Shown here piece after piece: positions 22,201 to 34,627 of a stretch of 64,000 nt of DNA; position 1 is the first letter of the stretch, and every line of letters starts with the position of its first letter. The position numbers and the translations under genes are program-made. The stretch lies in the NCBI GenBank assembly GCA_020809705.1, contig CP085827.1, positions 6,634,001 to 6,698,000 of the forward strand, read 5' to 3'. A model generated the notes under the pieces. That model did not search any database. It had not been told where the DNA came from and saw only the letters and a program-made list of their open reading frames with translations. Origin of the DNA: Calonectria ilicicola (taxonomy: Eukaryota; Ascomycota; Sordariomycetes; Hypocreales; Nectriaceae).

Positions 22201-24848
22201 CGTCACAACCACCTCCTCGACTATCACCCGCACTGCTTACGTCTATGGTTGCGAGGTTCCTGAGTACACAGAAACCATCTCCTCTTGCGAAATAAAGCGC
22301 AGTGAGCCAACCCCGGCTCTGTTTAACGCTGTTCTTCCAGAGATCACCGCCGTCCCTACCGCTAACCCGAAGGCGGAGCTCGAAGAGTTCGATGAGCATG
22401 AACTGGCAGCTCGACAAGCCGGTGCTGGTTCTATCTTTGACCAGGATAACCCTATCCAGTGGGAGAATGATATGAGTTGCCCTGGTGGAGAGTCTGACTG
22501 GATCGTGTATCCTAAGGTCTTCAAATATGCCGAATTGGCGAACCTTCGTGCTCGACTTGACAAGTGGAAAGGCAAAAACAACTTTGACTACATAGAAGCT
22601 CGTTCATCTGCTTTTGACGTTACTGCCTTTTTTGTCGTCAAACAGATGCCTCGCTCTATGGAAGGAAAGCTAAAGGGGATGACGAGTGTTCGTTACTTGT
22701 ATGACTACCAGAACTTTTTGAGGACCAAGAAGACCTATGTTACTTTCGGCAATATTGGCCGAAGGGAAGCAATAGAAAAAGATGTTCCAATTGACCTGGA
22801 AGAACTGCGAAATGGAGTTTATCACAGCTTGGACAAGCGAGATAGCAAAAACGCTGCCTGGCACCTCTCACAACTTAGCGCCCCCGAAGGCACTGACTGG
22901 CTGAACGATAACAACTACGTGACTATACAAAATGCACAGGAGACTTATAAGTACTTCTTTGACAGCACTGCTGGAGACGGACAAGTTATTTACGTCATTG
23001 AGGACGCATTTCCCCAATCAGTTAATCATCCAGTAAGTGTTTTCAAAAGAATGCCATCACCAACCTTCACCAAAATTAGGGAATTCTAGTCATAGCTAAC
23101 CCCGGTATGTGCGTGTGCAGGAATTCGCAAATCTCAAGGTTGCCGCTATTGAAGTGCCAAGTTACGGACCAGTCTCCAATTGGGATCCATGGCACGGTGC
23201 CGCTGTCGTCGCAGCTGCTGCTGGACAAAACCTTGGCGTTGCACCCAAAGCCACTGTGGTTTCTGTGAGCATGGGTGGCGTTTTCCAGGGCGACCAGGCT
23301 AGTGAAAGAACAATCCATGCTCTACTGATGATTGCCGATCACATCAAGAGCAATAATCTCCAAGGCAAGGCTGTCATAAACATGTCTTGGGGTGTTAGGG
23401 TTGATGCCATGAGTATGATCAAGCCATACGGAGAGCTTCTTTGTGGGTGGCACCTCATAATACAGAAAATTCTCGAAGTGGTCTTGCTAACCGAAATCAG
23501 ATCAAACCCTTGGTAGCCTCCAAAAAGACTATGGCGTGGTTCTTGTTACCGCGTCTGGAAACTCTGGTCATCTCGCGAATGAGCGAAGTGAGAAATGGTA
23601 CCCTCAAAAGTTTTCCCACGACGGGAGCCTGCCTGACATGCTCGTTGTCGGATCTGTAGACAAGAATGCAAGGCGGGCTGGTACCTCTAACTATTTCACA
23701 AATAATAGTCCTGGCCTTACGTACGCTTGGGGACATAATGTGTAAGTTTGATGAGTTGCACATCTTTTGGCCATTGGAGGAGATGATGACTGATCCATTT
23801 CTAGACTTACACCCGATGCGAATGGGGGATACTCTGAGGCTAGTGGAACCTCATTTGGTAAGCTAATTCATTTTACGGACCGCTATGTGTAGCTAATAAT
23901 ACTTTTACTCACAGCTGCCCCTATGGTTGCTGGCCTTGTGGCTTACTTCCGCAGTCTTAACCAGCAATCAGCAACGACACTAGCAGATCCTTCTAAGGCC
24001 GCGGAGCTTGTCCGCAAAATGGTGAGAGCGCTCAAGATAGACAGCTTCAATGTCATTTCTGCCGACGTTGCACCCGATTCGCTCGCGTGGAATGGCCAAA
24101 TCAAGGACGAAAACTGCTTGCTCAAAAAGGTCCAGGGTTGTCCCACTTGGCTCTCACCTGGAGGCGGCAGCAACTCCGGTGGCTCCTTTACATATTCCAG
24201 CGGTTCGCCCTCACCTACTTGCACTGCTGGATGTGGCGTTCTGTGCACCGGATACTACTGTGATGCCAAACCTACCGGCACGCCCCCTGACTTTCGTAAG
24301 CTTGTCCCTATATCGATCATCGCTCCACTGAATATTAACATGATCTCCTAGCCGACCCTGCCAACCCTACCGTTACCATTGCCCCTAAGCCAACCACTAT
24401 TACCAGCAAGCCAGCTGCGGCTCCAACCACTACCAAGCCGGCCGATCCAAATGCTAATATTCCCAAAGTTGAATGCGACAAACCCGCCGACTGTGACTCC
24501 AAAGGTTGGAAGGGAACCTGCAAGGGTCTCAGCAACAACGTCATTTACTTGGCCAGCAAGGGAACTACCGGGGCTGATGGTATTCCAACTCTCGGCCAGT
24601 CTTACTGTGCTTGCCTCAGTGACGTGGATCCGTCAGCCACCGAAAACCCTGCTCCCATTCCCACTCCCGACGTGCCAAAGGTGGAGTGCGACAAGCCTGC
24701 TGACTGTGAGAAGAAGGGCTGGCAAAGGACTTGTCCAGGAAACAACAACTATATTATCTGTTTGGCCTCATCAGGCACTACCGGTCCCGACGGCACCGTA
24801 ACCATAGGCCAGTCTTACTGTGCTTGCCGAAGCGATGTCATTGGATAA
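19294..24848 (+). CDS. Secreted GH71 glucanase fused to S8 subtilisin protease
   Basis: Seven exons (19294-19374, 19457-23032, 23121-23442, 23501-23741, 23805-23857, 23915-24295, 24352-24848) join in frame to 1716 residues. A signal peptide (MWAVGFLTVLLGCVRVQA) precedes a GH71 alpha-1,3-glucanase domain to about residue 430, with the catalytic-type block SWNDFGESHHIGP. Four Cys-rich repeats of type GLCxFxCxxGYCP follow at about 470-640 (20785-21290). Then come a Thr/Ser/Pro linker, an acidic run (21842-21885), a Cys module (NCDGLWFFNFC) and a propeptide-like stretch with a Lys-Arg site. A complete S8 triad follows: Asp about 1210 (VIEDAF), His about 1244 (WHGAAV), oxyanion Asn 1347 (TASGNSG), Ser about 1423 (ASGTSFAAPMVAG). 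Two tandem C-terminal modules begin PKVECDKPADC. The single frame through both enzymes is seen directly. That one chain acts on fungal cell wall glucan and protein is inference. Confidence 0.85.
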
Positions 24849-26113
24849 ACGACTGAAATAGAAGAAAAAGGCGAAATGATAGGATGTTCACACATCTCGC
24901 CAACCAAAAGTTCAATCCTAAATCAAAGATTTGAGCTATTAAATTCTATCTAGTAAATATAATCTGAATCTATAAATAGTATTATGACGAGACACTATAG
25001 TTGTTCTGATCCCATTTTGGTGACACTACGCCTTGAGTTTCTTGGTAGGTGTACTCTAAACAGAATAGAACATGCCCCTTTCAACTACGTATATTTTGAA
25101 CCTTAAAGCTGTTAACCAAATCTTCTCACAAATATATAATATGGTTATAGAGAGCCCCATTCTCATGGACGTTACAGCCAAACTATCCCCCGACCTTGAA
25201 ATCCAGGATGATGTCGCTGGAACGGTCTGGTAGAATAAGTGTCGTAATTGGAAATGTGAACTCTTACAATGGATTTATCTCACTATTCATTATTAAATAC
25301 GTGACAGGGCGAAAGATGGCTCAACTAGTTAAAAAACCAATAATATAATCAGCTTATGACAATGGTACCCGGAAAGAACAGTCACCGACTTGACATTCGG
25401 AGCATATTTGGGGGCCGGGGCAAGCGAAGAAATGCAATTTCTCATGGTTCCAATTTGGAATGTGTAACCTACGCCACCTTTGAAGCGGGCGCCACATTCC
25501 TCTAGTGTCTGTGAGTGAGCGCGGTCACAGCCACGACAACAAGTGAAAGTCGTTCATATAAAGGCTTCTTCATTTGACTTTCTTTTAATGGAATTTTAGC
25601 GAATCTCTAACCCTGGGAGTCACTTTGTGAACATGGCACCTTCGCTGTATTGTGTGACCAGATCACGTCAATCACAAGATCATAACTGCACTACTTGACG
25701 AAAGATAATTGGTTAGGGCGATCTCATTCTCCCTAACTGTTTTAAGCAACACTATCCATTGAAATGAAAATTTAATTTCGCCAATTGCGTTCGCTATGCC
25801 ATTTCCGGTGATGGTCATTAACTTACTGCCAAGCCACATGCGACGAGTTTCATTCAAACAGTCACCAAATTCCGCTAGGATATCGCAGCTTGATTTCTCA
25901 CAACCTTCCCCTCCCCAAATCCTTCTTTTGAAACCATTCTTTCGAAACATCAACATTGTAGCCAGTCTATTGGCTCACTACAAACCAAAACAGATATCTG
26001 TGATCGAGAAAATATTTCACTGCTTTGCAGGATTTTACTAAAGTACATTCACTCTCCTAGTATATTCCTTTTCCCTCAATACCTGAGAGCTACTTGATCA
26101 ACCTTCAGTGGCC
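24849..26113. other. Intergenic; no supported gene
   Basis: This AT-rich interval separates the GH71-S8 gene from the second rhodopsin-like gene. Open frames of 80-94 codons around 25672-26041 overlap on both strands and show no recognisable family. Confidence 0.45.
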
Positions 26114-27393
26114 ATGGTATATCCATCCCCAAAACCCGATGTGATTTTAGTATGAGCTCTGTGGTCATCGTGTTACGTAATTTACTTATTGTTCCTAGGC
26201 TTCGGGATGGACCCTCATCAGTATTGCAACCATCCTTTTAATAGCCCGGTTATATCTTCGGCTTCGAATCCAGAGACGCAAAGTACTATTAAATGACTTT
26301 TTCATGTGTGCTGCCTGGGTATTTTGCATAGCAAATACAAGCATTCTATTTGTGCTTCACAACCTCAAGGCACTGGAACCACAGCTAATGTCGACAATGC
26401 AAGGATATGATGGGAATATAAGTGATATCCCCCTCATAGTGGAAGTGAGAAAATGCCCCTTAGTTATTGACACATCACAGAATCGCAAGTCCATCAGAAC
26501 CAAGACTAATTTCGACGTTAGTTATTTTGGATAGGAAATATTCTCTTTTTGACCACTCTGAACTCCTGCAAAGGAGCACTTCTTTGTACATACTTGCGTT
26601 TATTCCCACATTTTATGAGGAAACGAAGAATTCTTCTCTGGATCACGATCGCATACGTGGCGGTCGCTTATGTCACATCAATAATCCTGCAAATTTGCAT
26701 ATGCATCCCTGTTGACTCAACCTGGTCAGTTTTACCACAATGGATTGACAAAAAGGAAAAGAAAACTTGGAAGGTATTAATCGCCAAAATATAGGAATAT
26801 TTTCACCAGCACAAGATGTCCAGTCTGGAAGTCTGGAATCTTAATCATCCGAGTTGGCTGGGCTCTTCACTTCTTCGGTGATATATTAGGTACTTCTATT
26901 CTTACAACATATTATCAATGCAAATTGCTGATTTTTTTTTAGTTTTTGTTCTCCCCTGGTTTGTCGTTACCGAGTTATGCACCACGAAATCGCTTAAAAT
27001 TGGAGTTTATGGCACATTTCTCCTCGGGGCGATCAGCATGACGTTTTCCCTAATTCGCTACATCACATTTGAAAAAACAACAGTTGGTTATAGAACCCCA
27101 ATCAGTTATACAAGTAAGTCTACCTACTTAATCTCATCAGCTCATCACCGGAACAACCCACCTGATATATTTTTACCATAGTGCTTTGGAGTACTCTAGA
27201 GTCGACCATCAGTATCAACATTGCATGTTTGCCATCACTAAGACCGTATTTCAATAGAAAACCATCTGAATATGCACAAGGTTCAAATATGTCAAATAGA
27301 CGGCCAACAAATCTTTCTGGGGTTACAGCAGTATCAACTGAACAAAACCTTGATTTTGTAACGGATGCTTCCTCAAAAGCTTTTCCCAACTGA
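26114..27393 (+). CDS. Fungal rhodopsin-like seven-TM protein, second copy
   Basis: Six exons (26114-26149, 26199-26444, 26522-26724, 26810-26889, 26943-27113, 27182-27393) give 315 residues with all phases consistent. Membrane segments are GWTLISIATILLIARLY, FFMCAAWVFCIANTSIL, LFWIGNILFLTTLNS, ITIAYVAVAYVTSIILQICIC, the block FFGDILVFVLPWFVV, FLLGAISMTFSLIRYI and a last ESTISINIACLPSLRPYF. This is the order of the fungal rhodopsin-domain family (PTH11/SAT4-like). A polar cytosolic tail follows. Intron positions at the Trp-codon and the ILV-codon match those of the gene at 2977-4353, so the two are paralogues. The Lys that binds retinal in true opsins is not identifiable, as expected for this non-opsin family. 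Function is unknown, with sensing at the plasma membrane possible. Confidence 0.8.
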
Positions 27394-28709
27394 TCTTGTT
27401 GGTTGATCTTGTTTTTTTTTTCATCAAGAAAAAAAAAAAAGGACAGGAAAAATGAAACACAAAAAAAGGAGAAAAGGATGGAGAAAATGGAACACGGCCC
27501 CCCTCCCATCAGGGGATGGCATTATCCCTTGAGGTCTAAGACAACAGGACTTCCGTCTTATAAACCTAACAGAACACAAGAAGCTGTCTAGCGACTATTC
27601 AAAATAGAAGGAAAGATTAAGTTTCAGTCTCTTACTCAAGAAGAACCTACATTTACCTTGGTTTCCGCCTTTTATATCTCATTTGTTATCTTGCAAGTTG
27701 TGTAGGTTGTCCTGGCTGAGGAGTTGCGCCTAGGCTCATCTATCTACAGGTCCTTTAAACTGTGGCATGTCTGTTATAGCGGCTATTCTATCTACCGCTA
27801 TGCCGATGGGCAAGAGATTGGAAAATAACGAGGTTCTCATCGCGCTCCGCGTGTTGCGATCAAATGATAGATAGTGAATGTACGTATTCAATGATCGCCA
27901 CTGCCCTTGACTCCCCACATAAATCACATCACCGTTGTTCCACCAAACGCTTATATTATGTCTGATCACTGTTGCGACAATTCCTACAGTACGCGATAAC
28001 ACCTACAAGCCCAATTACAAAGATCTAGATCGTTAAAACTACCCTTACTAAGTGTGCTGTACATCAGCTCGTGCTCAAGGTAGCGTTGCCACTGTGGCCG
28101 TAGGGTCTGACAAGATTGGGTGAATGAGAGGGGGGTGCGTGCTATAGCCCGATCTACCATACCGGCTCTGTGATTGAACCAATCACTTGTCTAGGGGCTG
28201 TTAAACACTATTATGTGCAGTAGTAATTACTGTGATGGCGATTATTGACCTGTATTTTGCCCTGTAGTCCAATAGCCTAGCACACCATTTCATGGGCTCA
28301 CCGCCGAACCATGTACGCAAAGTAGCCAAACCATGTATTAAAACAATACACTATTTACTGAATTGAGGCCTAGTACCTAGGCCTAATAGTGATGGGATGC
28401 CCGCCCCGTCGAGTATTTTATTGCGAGAATGCACAGAACATACTGCACGGCTCTTGGGGCCGTGTTATCAGCTTGGAAAACAATTCCCAAGTCGCCTAAT
28501 ATTGCAAGAGTGGCCTTCCTACCCTACATCTGCTCTGGAAAGGCACAAGCTGAGATTTGTAGCCAGGCTGTAATCACTGGGCAAGGTCCACCCGCTTGCC
28601 ATAAGGCCTTCTCCACACGCCAAGAGAAGAAAACACGCCCTCAACGCACAGTATCTATCCTATTATAAGTCCCCTAACCTGATGATACTGTACTGTCTCA
28701 CTTTCCTTC
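27394..28709. other. Gene-poor, repeat-bearing interval
   Basis: It contains A- and T-rich low-complexity runs (about 27409-27480) and one copy of the dispersed repeat (28190-28270). No gene is supported. Confidence 0.4.
28190..28270 (+). repeat. Dispersed repeat, copy B
   Basis: It aligns with copy A at 1421-1524 over CTATTATGTGCAGTAGTAATT and GATTATTGACCTGTATTTTG. It is the most mutated of the three, with several C-to-T or G-to-A differences. Confidence 0.45.
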
Positions 28710-29120
28710 TAGCCCTAACTCATCCCTCTCAACGTAGAATATAGTAATCTAATCTTGGGAGCAGTCGGTTTTCTTCCTTACAGAAGATATAATGGTGTAC
28801 CTTCATGGTCAAATAATGAAATGAAACAAGTTCTAGAGATAAAACATAACGTGAATACTACAATGTCGGCAATTAGTAACGGTGGGATCCAATAAACGGA
28901 AGTTTACGATGAGGTTCCCCGAGATCTTGAAGAACTAAAGAAAGCCTTCAATCTTGAGCTAGATTTATCTATATCTAACTATATACTTTGGTCATTGCAA
29001 CGGCCGTGTTGGACTATTGTACCACAGGACAAGAGTGTTATGGTTCTTGTAGAATCCAACGGGAAGTACGTGGAAGGTGGCTTGATTAAAGTAGAGTACA
29101 AGTTCAAGACTGACTGTTGA
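28710..29120 (+). pseudogene. Decayed coding remnant of unknown family
   Basis: One frame reads in a protein-like way for about 137 codons with a single in-frame TAA near 28896. The first half reads LILGAVGFLPYRRYNGVPSW, and the second half reads EVYDEVPRDLEELKKAFNLE and then SVMVLVESNGKYVEGG before a TGA. No start codon precedes it in frame. I do not recognise the family. The balanced composition across both sides of the stop is the only evidence that it was once coding. Confidence 0.35.
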
Positions 29121-30245
29121 AGGTGCTTAGGTTGGAAGTGGAGGTGCAAGGGTCGTTTTCCGAAGCTGCGGTGTCACAAGTTATAGGCCACGTCCTGACA
29201 AAGGTTATGATCTATGATGTTGGTGACTATTCTAACTTCTTATACTTGTCCTCTCGTTTCTCTTGTGGTGTGGTATGAAGCGACTCATATCCTACAAGTG
29301 ATGGCAGGTGACCTTGCTAGTTCCATAGGATCAACAACAGTAGGCACTTCAATAGTAGTTGTTATGGGAATTACTATTGCACATAAGAGCATCAAACAGC
29401 TTTTGTACAAGTGATTAATTCAATACAGAACCCGCAAGGTGGATCAGGCCATAATAACACGTGTTTGCCATGATTTGTAAGCGGGGGGTTTGCAATTGGG
29501 GTTGCCTTCGAGACCCATTCGTTTGCTTATGTTGCGAAGGATAGTTTCCCACCAATACAAGTCATATCACTCCCTTTTTAACGAAGCGCTTTGTATGTGC
29601 TGAGAGGGGTTGTGCTATATATAACCAGCAGCCTGAGTTGACTCAAGGCTAATGCCATTTTAGGCTCTCCATTGGTTCCTATTGTTGGTATTTTTCTCGG
29701 TAGTGTTGTGTATATTTGTTCCCACCCTGCATATGGCAGGACTGTGGGTGTATCGAAGCGTTGTGCTATAGGGCGGCAGGATGGTCTTATCACCACCTCA
29801 TTTGAAATTCTTTGTATGTGATTTTGGGCCGTGTGCAGCCCAGCGCCGGTTAGATTGATCTGGCCGTTACTGCGTTGATCAGGCTAGGCTAGCTACAGAA
29901 TGTGACAGAATACACGGCTAACTCACGGACGTTTCATCCTTCCCATAGAAGTCCATGTTATGAGATGAAATCTGAGGCTCTACAAGCTGTGGTTTGTTGC
30001 TCTTGATGTTATCTTGTCCAGCTTAGAATTGGAATTGGCTGCATCAGCCACAACAACAGCCGTTGTTGGCTGCATGAATTAGATTGTTTCATATTCTTTC
30101 CATCTAACCTACGCAAATTAATCAAATTGACCTTTTGTATCTCCATCAATTGTGCTTGGGCAGTTCCAGAATTCCTCTCAATAAAATCCGTTGACTCCAA
30201 ATGGCTTCCTGTTTACAGTCTTCTTTCATCCATAATTGCACATCC
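29121..30245. other. Intergenic; no supported gene
   Basis: Short frames on both strands lack family resemblance. It is the 3' flank of the fasciclin gene. Confidence 0.4.
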
Positions 30246-31603
30246 TTACATCATTAAAAGCGAAGCAAACAAGGTCATTAGCCCATAGCGTCCCATTGAT
30301 ACACCATCAGCAGCATTTGAATTATCCGAAGTGGAACTTGAGGTAGCTGTTGAGCTGGAATCCGAGTGGCTTGTTTTGCTGGACTCGGGTTTGATAACCT
30401 CATCCAAGCTATTTTCATGTTAGCAAGCTTTATGCAAAGTACGCTGTTATCCTTGTTCATATCTGGGAATCTGAGAATGAATCAATCTTCGTTTTGGTAC
30501 TTACACATGAAGGACGCCGTTACTAGTGAGAACATTGGCCTTGATGATCTTGGCGTTGTTAAAATAGATGTCATCGCCCTTGATATGAACCGTGATAGTG
30601 GTGTCATACATAGTGCTCAGAACCATGCCATCTTTGAGCTCGTTTGTATATGTAGTGCGGTTTAGGTAGTGTTCGCTGAATAAGTTTTGGTCAGTTTTAT
30701 AATCAGAGACCAGAGCATTCATGATGGAGGACTTACAACATCAAGTCCTCTAATTCGTCCCCATCTGAACCGTCTTGAGGGTTTCCCGCTTTTTTGAAAG
30801 CATTCGTTGAAGGGCTTAAACAAGAAATGCTTGAGGTCGTATCGATTTTGTTCCACAGCTTTGTCTTGTTTAGTGCTGTGTCCAAGGCGGTCAATTCGCT
30901 TTTGTCATCGATAGTGCGAACGGTTTTGGAGCACACAATAGGGGGGGCAAGAACGCTTGGCTCGTGGTTAGTAAGTTTATCAGAAAAATGGCGAATGAGA
31001 GACAAACCTATCAACAGTTTGGAACGAGTTAACGCCTTTGGTTCCCCATTCGCCATCAACCGTCGTCATGGTAGCATCCTGAGCTAATCCTGCTCTAAGA
31101 ATCACTGTACTTGCAGTAGATTCTCCTCTCTTCGTTTTGCTTGAACTTTGTGGCGAGGCAATCACAACCTGGCCTGTGGCATCGCTTCCAAACATGTCCT
31201 TAATGACAGATCCTGCATCTCGGTTGTTGAATCCCTCCTTTTTTAGCATCGTGGGTATCGCTGCAGTTCCCATGGCCTCGAAGTCAGCCCCTTTCAACGA
31301 GGCTGGGATTACATGGTATGAGAAAATGATCTCAACATCATCGGAACTGATGCTCCAAATGTCAGAGATGCCAGACTTCGAGAGGTACGTGTTAAGTGCC
31401 TCGTTGGTGGGAATTAGTACGGTCACATTCGACGACTGATCTCCGATGGCTGTGTCAAACAACTTGGGAGATGATGAGATGAGAGAGGCGAAGAGGGAAA
31501 GATCCTCATAGGTTTTGACTGCTGTCAGAATGTCGTCGGATTGGCCGTTGGCGATCCCGGCAGCGACGAGAGCCAAACTGATGTGATGGAGTGAGGCGCG
31601 CAT
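30246..31603 (-). CDS. GPI-type fasciclin (FAS1) cell-surface protein
   Basis: Four exons (31603-31008, 30955-30737, 30675-30505, 30408-30246) encode 382 residues. The ATG at 31603 starts a signal peptide (MRASLHHISLALVAAGIANG). A first FAS1 domain carries NVTVLIPTNEALNTYL and ends with the VNSFQTVDSVLAPP block rebuilt across intron 1. A second, divergent domain ends with the FAS1 H2-like NGVLHVLDEVIKP. A Ser/Thr-rich linker and a hydrophobic C-terminus (YGLMTLFASLLMM) follow, as for GPI anchoring. FAS1 proteins act in cell adhesion and wall organisation. Membrane or wall anchoring is inferred from the tail. The loop before the H2 region of domain 2 is Ser/Asn-rich and short on conserved residues, so that domain may not be functional in binding. 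Confidence 0.85.
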
Positions 31604-34600
31604 GACCGTAACAAACAAGGTTTTTCGGATGCAAGAAGGATGTTCGCAGGGATTCGGATGATGGAACCTGACATTTATTTAGGGCGTGGCGTGTCGGTGT
31701 CTTATAAGGTAGCGGCAAATCAGAGCTGAGATAGACCATCTTGTCCAGCAAGTGCCGGAGGGGTCTGGACCAGAACAAGTGGCAGTACCAGTCCCAATAT
31801 GGCTTAATTGATTTTCGGCTGAGGAGGCAAGCGTCGACTAGTCTGGGATTTGTGACAGTGAACTGGTGCGGCTGGGCTGAGCTAAGACGAAGTGGGAATA
31901 GCTTGCTGATGCTCGGGCAAAAACCACCGTCAAACTTCGGACTTTTCAAAGCCAATTGTATCAAGTAAACAGTCCATTGATGACCTTGATGGAGGGGCTT
32001 GCTCAAATTAGGGCTCAGTCGCGCCATAAAATCTGAAGGAATGACGGCGCCTGTGGTTGAGGTCCCTGGTTCGTGCTTTGTGAATCAAAGATTGCCACCA
32101 CCGCCGCCAGCATTGACGAGAGAGTCAGCCGCAATTTTAGCAAGTCCCGTGCGACACCTGCAAAGCCATACAAGCCACCAACCACAAACGAAATTTACTC
32201 AGCCCCCGCCTCCGGATTCCACTTGTCGGAAGTCCAGGCCTCCAAACATGACCATTACATCAAACTATTATTTATGCTTACCCGCCCATTCTATTTAAGC
32301 AATAAATAGTGTGTGTCACAGGGGTAGCTTTTTGCACTGCTTGGTCAGTGGGAATTCAGAGAGCAGCCTGATATAGCTAGCGCGTTGTACACTCAATAAA
32401 AATGGCAATCTACAATTTGTAGAACTTGCGGTTGCTTTTGTTGGATAAGCGAACCTGACTACTCTGCAAGAAGGTCCAGACCAGACCTTTACAATATTCA
32501 CCCACGTACTTCCTCAACCTAGATGCTCCAGCTTAGGTATTCAGTGATAGCTCTAGTATCGTTCAACAAATATAACATATACCCAACACACAAAACAAGA
32601 ACAATTGCATTTTACGTAAGTGCTCGCTGCCCCACCCAACTAGTTGTAACTCCTGTGCGAGAGCGTTGTACGACAGGGCCAAACGTTGATCAATAACCGC
32701 TCTCGCGGCAATCACTGCAGCGCGCAACAGCGTCGAGGAGCCCTGTAACGGAGCCCTGTAACGGAGCCCCAAGCCGTAACAATAACAAACGACCTCACTT
32801 GCGCTGTGGGGGATATGGTGTTGTGGCCTGATCAACCACTGCATGCCTACTCACCGATGTGCGACCGACTTCTTCGCATAGCCCAGCAACATAACTACTA
32901 GGATAGCGATCCTGAGAGCGGTAATAACGGTAAACGAGCCCACTGAGAGGTCTAACGACACTGTGACCCATAGAGCCCACACGGCTTAAGGGATAAAAGT
33001 TCGGCGGCGCTTTAGAGGGGGTTGGTCGAGTGATCAGCTTGGGTCTTAAACTGAGCCAATATACTATTCCACCGAGCTATTTGGGCAATCGCTGTGTAAC
33101 TCTTCAACTAGGTATGGCCATTGAAACTATATCAGGCCGTGCAGCAGCTATGTATGAACTGACTACTTGTACATGGAGGGTGCTATTGCGTCTTGCAGTA
33201 CGTGCCGTCATAGGTATTACGGCGGCCTCAGTGAATAGATTTGGCATAGGGTGGAGTCCGTAGCGGATAATGTAAAACCCCAGTACAAACCCTTTTTTAT
33301 GAGTTCCCTTTGTTTGGGACGATTTGAGTTAGCTTTGCCCACAACGGAGGCGATTCTTATGCCTTGGACTTCATGGACTTTTCAAGAAAGGTCGATTAAT
33401 ATTATCATGAACCCTTATTTGAGGGTTTATATCTCCATCCAGTCTCGTACTGGGCAGAGGTACAGACTGCGGATTCACGGGGGTTTTTTTTTCTTTTTCA
33501 AGAGATGGTAATCATTATGGTTACTTGGGTGACCTATTTTGAGCTACTTGCTGGTTTGGCGGTAGGAAAAGACACTCCACCACGAACTGTACGTTTTGAA
33601 GAGCTCTTTGTGGTGATATCTTAGCTCTTGTGATCCTCCCATAGCTAGCAAAGGCCATAGCTAGCACGTGGCATGAAGTAAAAGGTCTATGATGAAAATA
33701 AAATTATATACGAGTTGGGCTATTGCTCCTGACTAGGAATATCAAGCCCAATCATCTACTCTAGCTATAATTTAGTAGCTGGGTTGATAGTGTAATTGAG
33801 AACGTAGATTCGGACCCTCAGCGTTTGAAAAATTAGCTTTGGTCGGCGGAATAGTTAGTCCGGCCACCGGTCTTAGCGATAAAAGGATTCCGGTCTCGAC
33901 ACCAGGAACAGGATCAACACACCAAAATCAACAGTTTCTTTGACTTATTTTGAGGCTCTCTTTTCGAGGGATTGTTCGATCCATTTGCCTTGGTGATATT
34001 CATGATCTTTATTTAATTTTATTGTATCAGGTTTTATTTATTTATTTCCCTTCTTTATGAGCTGTTCACCTACCCCAAACCTCTTTTTCTAACCGTAGTA
34101 AATAGTCAACTTTTGGCTTTTTAGGCTGTGTGTGTGGTTTATGCAACGTTCAAATTCCGCCGCCATTGGGCTTGGTCTTGGTCTTGACATCGCCTCTCTT
34201 ATTGTCACAAATGGGGTGACGGAAACAAAATTTGCGAGACAGGAAACGCAAACGAGAATTGATAAAGTGTGTAGGGTAAGTTGGTGACCATTTCAGCGAT
34301 GAACGGGAGTCTAGATTCACGCAAGCGTAAGACTCGACCCCACAAAATGCGCCATATTTTCAAGCCAAAGGGTTAATCGTTCCATAGATTTGGAACCATC
34401 CCCCGCTCAATCAAGACACATTTAGTTCAAATGATAAGGCAGCTCTAGACCTACATGTAGCATATAGCCTTGAATCCTAAAAAACTAGACTAAGCCGGTC
34501 TATGTCCTTGTGGTGCTTCGGATGCCCCACATCAAAATGTGAGACACGTGAAGTGTGCTTTGACACCCCCCCCTCATCGAGAAACAGATACCCCACAGAA

Positions 34601-34627
34601 GTACGAATTCTCAACCAACCACACAAG
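31604..34627. other. Long gene-poor interval with repeat copy C
   Basis: No gene is supported across this 3-kb stretch. It contains the third copy of the dispersed repeat (32665-32785), a local tandem duplication of CTGTAACGGAGCCC at about 32740-32770, and otherwise AT-rich DNA with short frames. Confidence 0.4.
32665..32785 (-). repeat. Dispersed repeat, copy C, least mutated
   Basis: Read on the minus strand this copy keeps an open frame (LLRAAVIAARAVIDQRLALS, within a 93-codon frame at 32563-32844). Copies A and B align with it and carry mainly transition changes. It also holds a local tandem unit, GGGCTCCGTTACA, repeated. It is probably the remains of a mobile element's protein, but the family is not recognised. 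Confidence 0.5.

Noticed and set aside
31506..32027. 173-codon open frame on the minus strand
   Set aside because: It overlaps the fasciclin start in another frame and reads like shifted coding sequence without domains.
32740..32775. Tandem CTGTAACGGAGCCC units considered as a CRISPR-like or regulatory array
   Set aside because: There are only two to three adjacent units with no spacers, inside a decayed repeat copy, so it is simple duplication.
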